A DNA stretch of 64,000 nt from Sphingopyxis sp. GTDB taxonomy: Bacteria > Pseudomonadota > Alphaproteobacteria > Sphingomonadales > Sphingomonadaceae. Shown one piece after another: positions 34,215 through 43,557 of the stretch. The number at the start of each line of letters is the position of its first letter. Within the stretch, counting starts at the first letter, position 1. A model generated the notes under the pieces. That model did no database searches, had not been told where the DNA came from, and was given only the letters and a program-made list of their open reading frames with translations. A program made the position numbers and the translations under genes. Location: NCBI GenBank assembly GCA_002733865.1, contig NVXM01000035.1:1-64000 (forward strand). The letters run 5' to 3'.

Positions 34215-35011
34215 AACCGATTGCACTGTTGGTAGATACCTTGCCCAGTTGGGCAGAAATCAATGAGCAGAAGTCGGCAAAACTGGTGTTTACAGTAAGC
34301 CCCCCGAGCCGAAGTGGAGTTCCTGGAACGTGCGCCTACGATCTGGTGGTAACTGCAAACAAAGATGGAATCAGAGTCTCGGAACTTGTTCCCGGCACAT
34401 GGCTTCCAGCGTTCTGCATCGAGCGGCACATTAACCCAGGTTCGACATTTTGCCTGTACCTCAATTCTGAACAGGATATTCAATCGCTCGGGCAAGCCCA
34501 GCATTGGTGGAACGGGCTTCAAGCTTATCTGCAACATCAGCAATATGCGGAGAAGTTTTGCCGCTGGCCGATTGAAGCGCAGATGAGCCATGGTCCTGCC
34601 GCCGAAATCCAGCTCAAAATGGAGGAAGTGGCAGCGGAATTCGGATGGAAGCAGGAAATTCTTGCTGCAATTTTTCGCAAAAAGGGCTGGCTTGGAGGGA
34701 AATTACCGCGCCTGACCAAAGACGGCGAACGACTGGCCAACGCTCGTTCGCCCTGTCCGCGTCAATGCACACGAAAACATCACCCCTACCGAAAGTCTGC
34801 CTGTCAGCGTAGCGCGTGTATGCCATCATGCTGCAAGCAACACCCGCCAATATTGCGCGTTGATTGTCCCAGTCGCTCCGGCGTAGAAAATCTGGTGAGG
34901 TTTGAGCATGTGCGCAGGAAGGTTGACGCTTTGGTCATCAAAGAATTGAAGGAGGAAGGCTGGAGTTGTTGCGGGAGGATGGAGGATTGTCCTTTGGCCA
35001 ACATAAATTGA
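34211..35011 (+). CDS. E2-like ubiquitin-conjugating fold protein with Cys-rich C-terminus
   Basis: A 266-residue protein. The N-terminal 150 residues read as a prokaryotic E2-like domain. ERHINPGSTFCLYLN resembles the E2 active-site signature (HPN...G...CL.L) with Cys81 as the likely catalytic residue, followed by a Trp pair (HWWNGL). The C-terminal 90 residues are basic and carry ten cysteines (C182, C186, C198, C203, C207, C208, C219, C253, C254, C260), a probable metal-binding module ending CCGRMEDCPL. This matches the family called E2 domain-associated cysteine-rich proteins (from memory of family descriptions). No E1, JAB peptidase or ubiquitin-like gene is nearby. It is coupled to the tandem cyclase by a 4-base overlap. 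Confidence 0.72.
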   Translation: MKPIALLVDTLPSWAEINEQKSAKLVFTVSPPSRSGVPGTCAYDLVVTANKDGIRVSELVPGTWLPAFCIERHINPGSTFCLYLNSEQDIQSLGQAQHWWNGLQAYLQHQQYAEKFCRWPIEAQMSHGPAAEIQLKMEEVAAEFGWKQEILAAIFRKKGWLGGKLPRLTKDGERLANARSPCPRQCTRKHHPYRKSACQRSACMPSCCKQHPPILRVDCPSRSGVENLVRFEHVRRKVDALVIKELKEEGWSCCGRMEDCPLANIN

Positions 35012-35140
35012 ATTTTTTTACGGATCACCGCTCAGTATCTGGATGGTGGATAGATAACATATGTTCAACGCGAATTCAGCAATATTAGAGAATGCCTGCA
35101 GAGCTGGGCTATTAGCGCGCTGAAAATCTGGTGTTTGTTC

Positions 35141-35689
35141 CTAACAAATGCTCTCACAAGGAACACCGTCGCCATCGCCATCCAAGCGTCCCAGACCGCA
35201 TTCATTCAAATAGTGATACGCCTCGCTACAGCTATTCATTTGGCCGCATTTCCATTTCGCCCCGCATGATCCACCTGATTGCGTCGGCGCTTCAAATAGC
35301 CGCGATGGCGATGAATATCTGGGGCGCTGCGCGATTGGTGCGGGTTCAGGTTTATTCTCGCTAAGGAATCTTGAAGCAATCCAACAGTCTGCGGTCTCGG
35401 TTTTTGACCAACCTGACCGCGTTTCAATGACTGTTACTGTTTCCGCGTACGAGAAAGAACTAAGCTTTCCGTAATTTGTTCCCGGACCGGAGCGGCAATT
35501 AACCGATCCGGCGGTCACGTACATCGCTAAGTTCTCGGCAGAGTTTCCTGAATTCTGATCATATAGCGTCGATTCAGTGTCAGAGTATTGATCACCTGAT
35601 CCGTCCTTCGAACATTGTCCAAGCACAATCAGTCCCAGAACCACGGCGATCGCCCATCCACATCCGTTGTTTTGATCTGGTTTTGCCAT
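35141..35689 (-). CDS. SH3-domain protein with C-terminal Excalibur calcium-binding motif
   Basis: A 182-residue exported or membrane-anchored protein: N-terminal hydrophobic segment (GWAIAVVLGLIVLGQC), then a bacterial SH3 domain (YVTAGSVNCRSGPGTNYGKL ... GWSKTETADCWIASRFL). It ends with an Excalibur domain (YHYLNECGLGRLDGDGDGVPCE) typical of secreted nucleases and related proteins. Its role is unknown. The LGQC could be a lipobox. It is transcribed toward the defence island, with about 130 empty bases between it and the E2 gene. Confidence 0.75.
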   Translation of the reverse strand: MAKPDQNNGCGWAIAVVLGLIVLGQCSKDGSGDQYSDTESTLYDQNSGNSAENLAMYVTAGSVNCRSGPGTNYGKLSSFSYAETVTVIETRSGWSKTETADCWIASRFLSENKPEPAPIAQRPRYSSPSRLFEAPTQSGGSCGAKWKCGQMNSCSEAYHYLNECGLGRLDGDGDGVPCESIC

Positions 35690-35945
35690 GCCGCGTCAAA
35701 TATCCCCCTAGAACGGCATCTACATTATTCTACCGACAGCAACTAATCGTCGAAAATTAATGAGCCACTTCAAATTCCATTCCCGCATTCCACAACATTT
35801 CGAATATAGCCATGCAAGGCGTATCGATCATTGCATCCAAGATGAAATTAAACTCCAAAGTGGCCAACCGACAATCATCCAAGCAACAAAGCAAACTTCC
35901 GCGCCAAAAAAGAAATTTGCCAATCTTGTTTTAAAATGAGATTGA

Positions 35946-36386
35946 TTATCCACCACAGCGGTGCGTCTTCCAATATTTATTCCACTTGAGCGCCCAACCG
36001 CCTTGTACCATCGCGCAAGATATATCTCCGGACTTTGGTGATACGCACCATGCCGCAGTGCGCTTGCCGCCGGCGCCGCCATCGGACCGGCAGATTAAAG
36101 TAGGTCCAGACACCAGAACATGTCCCTCCCTTGAGCGACCGGAAGGCTTTCCAACCAAACTCACTAGGGCATCGCGTGCTTCTTCGGCGCTTGCCTTGGG
36201 GCAGGGATGACCAGTTGAACAAGTCCCATCCATTTCCCTTGCTGCAATGCCTGAAAGTCTCACTCTTGGACCTTCTGCGCACCAGATCGGACCGTCGCCA
36301 TCCCAGACACGGGTAGGTGTGCATTCGAACGATTGTCCCGCGCTAACGATGCTCGAACCCAATAGTAGTAATTCAATCAAACCCAT
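35946..36386 (-). CDS. Thermonuclease (SNase)-like secreted protein
   Basis: A 146-residue protein with a signal-like N-terminus (MGLIELLLLGSSIVSAGQ) and an SNase-like fold: TRVWDGDGPIWCAEGPRVRLSGIAARE, then GHPCPKASAEEARDALVSLVGK, and a late GWALKWNKYW. The usual catalytic Arg/Glu set is only partly evident, so nuclease activity is uncertain. Sphingomonad plasmids and islands often carry such thermonuclease-family proteins. The gaps 35690-35945 and 36387-36576 show no gene. Confidence 0.7.
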   Translation of the reverse strand: MGLIELLLLGSSIVSAGQSFECTPTRVWDGDGPIWCAEGPRVRLSGIAAREMDGTCSTGHPCPKASAEEARDALVSLVGKPSGRSREGHVLVSGPTLICRSDGGAGGKRTAAWCVSPKSGDISCAMVQGGWALKWNKYWKTHRCGG

Positions 36387-36576
36387 GTTTCATCCGTAGA
36401 TATCTTATCTTCATGAATGGAGATAATGACGGCATTGGCTGCAAACTCAAGTTGGAACATTAGATTGGCCGATTTTGACCAGTTATTTTCAAAATGACGA
36501 CACGTGACGTTTCAGCTATGGTTGAAGAGAAGAGGGGGCTTGGTTCCGGGTGTATCATGATCTTGGAGACTGAAAA

Positions 36577-36792
36577 ATGACCGAGGATAAAAACACACAA
36601 TCTGACGATCAACAAAACTGGCCCGGCTTGTCGGAGATTGACAAGGCGCTCGCGGAAAACCGCCTGACAGCCTATACATGGAAAAAAACATGGGCGGATC
36701 CTTGGGGACGATTTGGTTTAATTACCTTCTTCATCGCCTTTCTGGCATTTCTGATTTATGTGGCAATCGATGACGGCCTAATCGTAATTTAG
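36577..36792 (+). CDS. Small single-membrane-helix protein
   Basis: A 71-residue protein with a polar N-terminus (TEDKNTQSDDQQNWPGLSEID) and one C-terminal helix (FGLITFFIAFLAFLIYVAI). It ends four bases before the traG stop on the opposite strand. No family is recognised. The membrane location and position beside the transfer operon hint at entry exclusion or pilus-related function, but this is a guess. Confidence 0.55.
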   Translation: MTEDKNTQSDDQQNWPGLSEIDKALAENRLTAYTWKKTWADPWGRFGLITFFIAFLAFLIYVAIDDGLIVI

Positions 36793-36796
36793 GGCG

Positions 36797-39499
36797 TCAC
36801 CATTCCTTAATATCGTCTGCAGCCTCAGCACTCGCTCCTCTCGCTTTTCCGGTCTTTTTGTCCATCGCTCCCTTTACCGTGCCCACACGCTTTCGACCGC
36901 GAGCCTGAGCATCGGCGACTTCATCTCTTATTCTTCCGACATCAGGTACATCGCCTACAGAGGCTGATCCACCGCGTCCGAGCGAGACACCACCACGAAC
37001 ACCGGCGGCGCTACTAACGCCAGGTTTTTGCACGGGAGCGAACTCGGGTAATGTCAGTTTATCTTCAATGTCATCGTGAAGTCGGTCAGCATAGCCGGAC
37101 ACAAATCGCGTTTGTAGTTCTTGACCTTCGGCGCTCAGTTGGAAGTTCACATCGTCAAAGCGAGCATTACCATAATAATCTCGATTGGTCTCCATCTCCG
37201 CCATGCCCCATTCACGGTAGGCCTGGCTTAGATTGAGCGATCCAGCCGCACTGTTGCTTTCATACCATGTGGCCTGATCTTCCAAGCGGCTTGCCAGTTC
37301 CTCAGACCTTCTGGCTTCAACGGTGTAGCTTTGCGCTTCGGTCAAAGATGAAGTCATACCCGATGCGCTGCTTGAGACGGCAGAACTACTACTGGAACTC
37401 ACGCTTCGCACAAATCCATCACGGGTATTGGACCAGTTCCGGCTATCGGAAATCTGGTTCATGCTGCCCATAATCCGGTTGCGATCTTCCGAGGCGATCC
37501 CAATATCACTATCAGTCCAGCTCTTATTTCTCCCGCCCTTAAGACCGAGGTTCGCGCCCAATGCACCTTTCTCACCCTTCACTCCAAGCCCCGCATCGCC
37601 GTTCAAAAACCACGATACGCTAATGTCATCAGATGCTCTGCGTGACAGTCCATATTGCCGCTGCAAGTTCCTCGAAGCAGAATCCACTTCGTTGAAAGCT
37701 TTGTTGACGCTGTTGCTCTCGTTTGTACCGACCGCGGTTTCCGAAGAATTCCCCTGACTGTAGGTATTTCTGAGTTCGTTGAACCGTGTCACTGCCGAGC
37801 TAGTCGATTGCTGGGCAAGATTGGAGAATGTCTCACTTTGCGAGCGGCTACTGGATGCCAGCGTAGACAGCCTTGACGTAAAATCCTGACCTAAAGTCGG
37901 AGTGAACGGATAGGAAGAACTCGGAACGGTATCGAAGCTATTTTCAGGAAAGCTTGTAGTTTGCGTGCCGCTTGCACTGAATCCGCGTGTTTGGGTTGCC
38001 CCGTAAGAAATGTTCGGCGCGATCGATCCTTGCGCAAATTGCTTCGAGAAAACGCTCGAATTTTCAATATTGCTGTTGCCAAGCGACACATTGCCAGTGC
38101 TGGCTTCGCGTGCTGCCTCTTCTGCCGCATTTTGTGATGGATTGAGGTAAGATGTTGCTTGCCCAGATATTGCGAGCGCGCCTCTGGCGATGCCGCCAGC
38201 GAGAAACGGAATGGAGGCAACCAGATAACCGGCAAGAATGCCGATATCATTATTCACATCAACCATTCCCGAGAAGTTTGCGAGACTAAGACCTGTCCCG
38301 CCGGCTGCGCCGCCAACATCAGATGCGCCTTTAAACATCAGGATCATGTGCAAAATGACAAACAATGGCCCCCAAGCAGCAAGATAGAAGAAGCCTGTAA
38401 TATAGCCCCGCAATGCCGTTGGTCCGGTTTTTGGCATCAGGAAAAGCGGGAACAGCACAGGAAACAGCGCATAGAATACCACCGTCAGTACGATGTTGAG
38501 AATGGGCACCCACTTCATCGCATTTTGGGCGATGGATGAGTATGTACGCTCGGTCTGGATGTCAGCACGGGTCTGGGCAAAAACATCAACGCTTGAAGTG
38601 CCGCTGGAGCCGGCCATTCCGTGCATCGCCTGTTTCATCGCGTTGATGGTCAGCACTTGCCGGAATATCTCGCTGGCGTTTTTGGAAACCCCGCTCAAAT
38701 AACTATATGCAATAGGCAAATCAGCAAACAGCTTTGCTTTGGCAAGCGCTGCGGTTTGTTTAGGATAGAGTTGGCGGCCAAAGATGGTCCCCATCTCATC
38801 AATCATTGCGACCCACTGAGAATTCAGATCATTGTAAGCCGCGCGGCAAGTTATGATATTGGCGCTTACACTGTCATCGGGATTGCGTGTCAGGAACTTT
38901 TGCGCGCGCGCTGCGCTACCCGGTGCAATCACTGCCCAGATATCATCGCTTGCTGACAGTTCCTTCATTGAATAGCGACCGAGCAGTAGATCATAGAATA
39001 CGCACTGACGAAAATGCTCGTCGAGATTGGCGGCAAATTCAGGATCAGAAATACGCAAACTGCGCGTCGCATCGAATAGCCGCGAGCCATAGATCATTCC
39101 ATTTTTCGAATAATCCAGATCGGTCGGTAACCCGAATACTGTTTCCGAGGAGCGAACCAGATAATCGCCAACCTGACTGGTGAAGCTTGCCATCAGTGCA
39201 AGGCCTAATGGTACATTGGCAACTTCGGCTGGTGCCAGTGATGGATTGATGCGGTCAGTGACATGGACATCGAGGCGCGGCACCATCAAGCACATGTAGA
39301 TCAGCGTTGCGCCTAAAAACCAGTGGAGCCATGCGCGCCAGTCCTGATTGAAGGCGACCACTATCACCGAAAATGCTAGCCCCATGACCATGGCGACCTG
39401 GATCAGGCTTTTGTATCCGCCCGCGCCGGTCCATGCCGCAACGGCGTTGAGGACATTGACGATATATTCGCCGCCGCCAATTGTGAATATCTCGACCAT
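36797..39499 (-). CDS. traG: F-type conjugation protein TraG
   Basis: A 900-residue TraG. The N-terminal membrane part begins MVEIFTIGGGEYIVNVLNAV, with helices around IQVAMVMGLAFSVIVVAF and WLHWFLGATLIYMCLMV. The middle segment with ILNIVLTVVFYALFPVLFPLF supports mating-pair stabilisation. The long Ser/Asn-rich C-terminal region (TSRLSTLASSSRSQSETFSN and similar) would lie in the periplasm and may enter the recipient for entry exclusion. It is the last gene of the transfer operon, 17 bases after traH. Confidence 0.92.
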   Translation of the reverse strand: MVEIFTIGGGEYIVNVLNAVAAWTGAGGYKSLIQVAMVMGLAFSVIVVAFNQDWRAWLHWFLGATLIYMCLMVPRLDVHVTDRINPSLAPAEVANVPLGLALMASFTSQVGDYLVRSSETVFGLPTDLDYSKNGMIYGSRLFDATRSLRISDPEFAANLDEHFRQCVFYDLLLGRYSMKELSASDDIWAVIAPGSAARAQKFLTRNPDDSVSANIITCRAAYNDLNSQWVAMIDEMGTIFGRQLYPKQTAALAKAKLFADLPIAYSYLSGVSKNASEIFRQVLTINAMKQAMHGMAGSSGTSSVDVFAQTRADIQTERTYSSIAQNAMKWVPILNIVLTVVFYALFPVLFPLFLMPKTGPTALRGYITGFFYLAAWGPLFVILHMILMFKGASDVGGAAGGTGLSLANFSGMVDVNNDIGILAGYLVASIPFLAGGIARGALAISGQATSYLNPSQNAAEEAAREASTGNVSLGNSNIENSSVFSKQFAQGSIAPNISYGATQTRGFSASGTQTTSFPENSFDTVPSSSYPFTPTLGQDFTSRLSTLASSSRSQSETFSNLAQQSTSSAVTRFNELRNTYSQGNSSETAVGTNESNSVNKAFNEVDSASRNLQRQYGLSRRASDDISVSWFLNGDAGLGVKGEKGALGANLGLKGGRNKSWTDSDIGIASEDRNRIMGSMNQISDSRNWSNTRDGFVRSVSSSSSSAVSSSASGMTSSLTEAQSYTVEARRSEELASRLEDQATWYESNSAAGSLNLSQAYREWGMAEMETNRDYYGNARFDDVNFQLSAEGQELQTRFVSGYADRLHDDIEDKLTLPEFAPVQKPGVSSAAGVRGGVSLGRGGSASVGDVPDVGRIRDEVADAQARGRKRVGTVKGAMDKKTGKARGASAEAADDIKEW

Positions 39500-39516
39500 C
39501 TAAGCTGATACTCCGC

Positions 39517-40959
39517 TCAAGGTGTCAGCGAGCGGTTTTGAACCGCGCGCGACCAGTCGAGGGCTGCTGCCATGGAGGGTGACATGGAAGCGGAGAGCAT
39601 ATTTTCGATCATCGCAGTCTTTTCGATAATCTGCATGATCGCGCTGACCTTGGCCTGACTGTTAGATTGTCTATCCGCCAAGGCGTGGCGCACTTCGTTT
39701 ATTTGACCCTGCCACATCGCGAGCTTGGCCTCGTCCGCGCCGATGAAGGTGGACATCGAACGTCCCGCTTCGCCAACAATCCGTTCGAGCACTGCAAAGA
39801 GCAGATCAACCGAGGCGATTTCAGCAAGCGTCTCGCGGTCATCGGTAGGCATGCCGCGACCATAAGCGGCCTGAACGGTCAGAATTTTATAGAGCGGCAC
39901 CGATGCGACCTGCAGCAATTCCTTTTCGGCATTGCCGATCGCCGTGTCGGCGCGAATAGCTTCGACCATGCTGGTGATCAGCGCGGCCACGCGCGGGCGA
40001 ATGGCTTTAGAGCTAGCAAGGCTCATATTGCGAAACGTTGGATCGAGGCATTGATCGGCTTCATCGCAATCAAACACCTTGATGGTCTGTCCCGATGTGC
40101 CGTCCAGCAATGCAGTTACTAATGTCGAGGAGGCATCGCCGGCGAACGGCACAAATTTTCCAGGAGATGCGTCTTTGGGCGGTACATATATAATAGTCCC
40201 GATGAGCGTCATCGCATATTCTGCGAGTTCGCGGTCAAAGCTGCCGCCAGGATTGAAGAAGGCGGATTTCTTGAGGGTATGCCATGTGTAGTTGCGCGCG
40301 ACGCCAGGATTTACATCGGCGTAATCACTGCCAGCACCGGCGTTTGTGGAATCGCGCTGGCCTTTGGTACCGCAACCATGTTTGGCGGCTGCATAATCTG
40401 TGAATATGCCCTCTGAGTTGCCAATCGCCTCGCAGATTGCCTTGTCAGCTAAATCGCCCTTTGGCCAAATACCGCCCACCAACCCTTGCGCCATTTCGCA
40501 GCTGTTAATGTTGAGATTGTTCATGAGCTGCGCTTTTTGCGAAAACTCCTGCATGATCTTTGAGCATTCCGGGCACACCGTGTCGATGGCGAGGCTGAAA
40601 GCAAAACCGACAGCGTTGTTCGCCACGGCTTTGAGCATCGCGACAATTTCGCTGGCGTTGATGAAAGAAAACGAACCTGCAAAAATATCAATGCCGCCGC
40701 AGCCTGCTTTGGCAGAGGGTAACTGTAAGTTTGCAATATTGGTCGTCTTCTGGGGAAAGCGCGTCCAGACATTGCCGAGACTATAATAGCCCGCTGACTG
40801 GCCCTCGAATGCGGTTGGTCCAGTGACATTGGCCGCGCCGCCCATATCATCCATGAACCGGTCCATGCTGTCTCCAACATTGGCAGACACGGGAGCCGAA
40901 ATAGATGTAGTGATTAGACTTGCAGCTGCGATCGCAGCTATTGCTTTTTTAATAATCAT
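39517..40959 (-). CDS. traH: F-type pilus assembly protein TraH
   Basis: A 480-residue exported TraH. The signal peptide (MIIKKAIAAIAAASLITTSI ... SAPVSA) and the start domain MDRFMDDMGGAANVTGP and YYSLGNVWTRFP are family-typical. Next come GCGGIDIFAGSFSFINASEIV, a Cys pair in TVCPECSKIM and a C-terminal coiled region. TraH works with TraF and TraW in pilus extension and retraction. ATG at 40959 overlaps the end of traF by 11 bases and starts the signal peptide, so a longer reading to 41031 is rejected. Confidence 0.93.
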   Translation of the reverse strand: MIIKKAIAAIAAASLITTSISAPVSANVGDSMDRFMDDMGGAANVTGPTAFEGQSAGYYSLGNVWTRFPQKTTNIANLQLPSAKAGCGGIDIFAGSFSFINASEIVAMLKAVANNAVGFAFSLAIDTVCPECSKIMQEFSQKAQLMNNLNINSCEMAQGLVGGIWPKGDLADKAICEAIGNSEGIFTDYAAAKHGCGTKGQRDSTNAGAGSDYADVNPGVARNYTWHTLKKSAFFNPGGSFDRELAEYAMTLIGTIIYVPPKDASPGKFVPFAGDASSTLVTALLDGTSGQTIKVFDCDEADQCLDPTFRNMSLASSKAIRPRVAALITSMVEAIRADTAIGNAEKELLQVASVPLYKILTVQAAYGRGMPTDDRETLAEIASVDLLFAVLERIVGEAGRSMSTFIGADEAKLAMWQGQINEVRHALADRQSNSQAKVSAIMQIIEKTAMIENMLSASMSPSMAAALDWSRAVQNRSLTP

Positions 40960-41824
40960 GTCCGGCTTCCTTTGATGTGAGCAAATAAATACGGTCCTGC
41001 AGCTCGTCGGCTGATATGATGCCGTAACCAATCGGGATGGCCCGGCTTTGCGCGCTATCCCACAGCACTAGAGCAGGGGTAATTTGGGGCTTCAATCCCA
41101 TGCGCGCGCGTTGACCGGCCTCGACGGTGTAATTTTGGAAATGCCGTGATGGCCCGCCATCGGTTGAGATGGCGCGGACCGTCAGTTTCCATCGGTTAGA
41201 AACTGATTTTACGATTGGCGACATGACCTCACAGGCGCCGCAGCTCTGCGCGAAAAAATAGAACAGCCCGTATCGCTTTCCGAGGTTTGCCATGACGGTA
41301 TCGCGCGAAGCGCTACGCGCGTCTTGCCACTGCCTTTTGGCGAGCGTCGAAACCGGGCGCTCGAGCGTATAATCCAGATCCGGCTGCTGCCAGATCGCGC
41401 GCTGCCAAACATCGGAGAAAAGTGACGCACGGTCGAGTTGTTCACGTTGGAAGCGTATATAAGCGATGACATTCTCGCGTGTTGGTTCGAGAATTGCTTT
41501 GGCTTTAAGCTCGCGCAATTCCTTCGTGACCGCATCGAGTTGCTCGCTTGCGCTTGACTGCGGTTCTGGCGGCAGCGCTTCCGTTTCAGGCGGTTTTGGT
41601 TTGGTGCAATAGAACCAGTAGCCTAGCTTGCGCTTCTCGCAGTAGAGTTCATCCGCGCTTGTCCGCAAAGCATTGGTTGCTGGGTCAATAGCTTTGGATG
41701 CAGCGACTTGCGCGAATGCTGGACTGAGAACGGCATCAACAAGAAACATGATTGCAAGGACAAGCACGGCCAAGCCGCCGAGCGCTACGGGCAGGGGAAG
41801 CGTAGAGCCAAAAATATATTTCAT
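40949..41824 (-). CDS. traF: F-type pilus assembly protein TraF
   Basis: A 291-residue thioredoxin-fold periplasmic protein. An N-terminal anchor (PLPVALGGLAVLVLAIMFLV) precedes the family segment (YWFYCTKPKP, NVIAYIRFQREQLDRASLF) and YGLFYFFAQSCGACEVMSP with a CxxC-like CGAC. The CGAC makes it potentially redox active, unlike F TraF, which lacks the pair. It is needed for pilus assembly. Its ATG overlaps the traN stop (ATGA). Confidence 0.92.
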   Translation of the reverse strand: MKYIFGSTLPLPVALGGLAVLVLAIMFLVDAVLSPAFAQVAASKAIDPATNALRTSADELYCEKRKLGYWFYCTKPKPPETEALPPEPQSSASEQLDAVTKELRELKAKAILEPTRENVIAYIRFQREQLDRASLFSDVWQRAIWQQPDLDYTLERPVSTLAKRQWQDARSASRDTVMANLGKRYGLFYFFAQSCGACEVMSPIVKSVSNRWKLTVRAISTDGGPSRHFQNYTVEAGQRARMGLKPQITPALVLWDSAQSRAIPIGYGIISADELQDRIYLLTSKEAGHDY

Positions 41825-43554
41825 GGTCCTGATCTCTCGTAGAAGTTCTGAATTTTCTGCTGGATGTCATTGGCCGCTTCGAGCTCGTCGGGCAGGCGGG
41901 CCGCATCGGTAAATTCCGAATAGATTTCGGAAAAATTCATTCTTGAAAGATCAAGCTGCGCGAATTCCTCGATTGTGAAACCCAGGCATTGTTCGTCTTT
42001 CGCCCGAGACCAGGGTTTGGGAAGCTGCGCGCGGCCTTGCTCCTGCAAAATACGCGACAATTTGGATGTGAAGCAGCAATAAGCCTTTTTCTTGGTGATG
42101 CAGATGCCGAGGATTTTCTTTGAGCAATAGCTGCCGACATAGGCACACAGTCCATTTGCATCGCGTTGGTGAAGAAGGATCTCTTGCGTGTCGCAGCCCA
42201 GCGCAACTAGCAGGCTAATGCCGGGAATGAGCGGAAAGCCTTTGCCCTTGCAGCAATTAAGCACCCCGAAGACTTTTGAGCCGCACGTCTCGCGCTCGCC
42301 TTTGAAAAGCGTTAATGTGTCGGGATCAAATTGTCCGCGCGCATCGTCCATCGCGTGAAGCGCAACAGCGGCATCCTTGAACTCGTCATTCGCTTCGCGC
42401 TCAATCGTCTCACATGATCCGTCGATGCAATAGACATCGCCGTCACAAATATATTGGCTACCCGAGCCTTGCGTATCTGGAAGCGGGCAATCATAAACCC
42501 ATTCGGTGGTCGAGCAGGGATTATCTTCGCTTAGACAATCCTCGCGGAGCAATTGGCAAGCCGGATTATTATCCAATTCCTCGCAATCATTGGCAGCGCG
42601 CCGGGCATTGCATTGATAGGCCCGCTCCCATGCCCAACAGGGTTTTGTGACCGGCACACCGTTTATGATGCGGGTTACAGGGTCGCTGTCGCTGCAAGTC
42701 TCGGCTGTTTGTTCGCAATCGGCATCTTCGGCAAAAGTCCGACAAGCGGCATCATTTTGGTTTTCCTGAATAATATTTTCAGATGATGTCGCGTAAGGCG
42801 TTTCTCCCGCGACAGGCGCGCTGCAGCTCATTTCAACATAGGGTTCGCCGGGTTCAACGCAGTATCGATCCTGTTCACGGTTTCCGCCCCATTGCAAACA
42901 CGGTCCTGGACGTATTCCGGCCCTCCGGCATCCATTTGCGTTAAATATCTCGCAAGAAGGGACGCCGCCAAATTGGTAAGGACTGATATCGCTGCACAGA
43001 TAATGATATTGGGTCCGCTGCTCGACCCTTACATTTAGATAGATGCTGCAACTCTCGTTTGTTTCTTCCAGCGCCACCCCGCTATTGCAGGTAGCCGTAT
43101 AACGGCCCGGCGATCCTGGAGAGGGCGGTAGCGGAACGCAGCGCCCTTCCGCCCCGCCAATTTCCATACCGCTGGTATAGGCAAGTGGGTCTTCGTTGAT
43201 CGAATTAGACCGCGCAGTGACCGCTTTGATTTCATCTATCTCAAACTTCGCGCGCCGGGCATTGGAGTCCTTTATCGCTTTCATACCCTCGTGGCTGCGC
43301 GCTGCGGCCCTTGCATCGCCTTCAATGCGTTCCGGATTATCGGCATAATCCGCCTCAGCAGGATTTGATGTGTATCCAGGAACACGCGCCGCATCGGGCT
43401 GCGTGCTTGCATTTGCGCGGGCGCGTCCCTGTTGTTGATTGGCAAAAGCTTTGCCTTCTTTCCTGGCCGCCTCGCGGTCCTGTGCCGCCAGTGGTGATCC
43501 GGCGGAGAAACTGATGACCGTGACAACGAGGGCAAGGCATTTAAGAAACTTCAT
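41821..43554 (-). CDS. traN: Mating-pair stabilisation protein TraN
   Basis: A roughly 577-residue, very cysteine-rich outer-membrane adhesin. After the signal peptide (ending SPLAAQ) it shows conserved Cys spacing throughout (CNSGVALEETNESCSIYLNV, CCKGKGFPLIPG, AYCCFTSKLSRI), ending LGFTIEEFAQLDLSRMNF. TraN contacts recipient surface receptors. The first ATG at 43554 is used; a GTG three bases upstream has AAGGAG six bases before it and may be the true start. It follows trbC directly. Confidence 0.92.
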   Translation of the reverse strand: MKFLKCLALVVTVISFSAGSPLAAQDREAARKEGKAFANQQQGRARANASTQPDAARVPGYTSNPAEADYADNPERIEGDARAAARSHEGMKAIKDSNARRAKFEIDEIKAVTARSNSINEDPLAYTSGMEIGGAEGRCVPLPPSPGSPGRYTATCNSGVALEETNESCSIYLNVRVEQRTQYHYLCSDISPYQFGGVPSCEIFNANGCRRAGIRPGPCLQWGGNREQDRYCVEPGEPYVEMSCSAPVAGETPYATSSENIIQENQNDAACRTFAEDADCEQTAETCSDSDPVTRIINGVPVTKPCWAWERAYQCNARRAANDCEELDNNPACQLLREDCLSEDNPCSTTEWVYDCPLPDTQGSGSQYICDGDVYCIDGSCETIEREANDEFKDAAVALHAMDDARGQFDPDTLTLFKGERETCGSKVFGVLNCCKGKGFPLIPGISLLVALGCDTQEILLHQRDANGLCAYVGSYCSKKILGICITKKKAYCCFTSKLSRILQEQGRAQLPKPWSRAKDEQCLGFTIEEFAQLDLSRMNFSEIYSEFTDAARLPDELEAANDIQQKIQNFYERSGP

Positions 43555-43557
43555 CAC

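Noticed and set aside
34741..34900. Possible frameshift in the E2-like gene, because another frame also reads smoothly here
   Set aside because: The original frame gives the regular Cys pattern ending CCGRMEDCPL expected for the Cys-rich module, while the alternative frame stops at GCG-TAG soon after.
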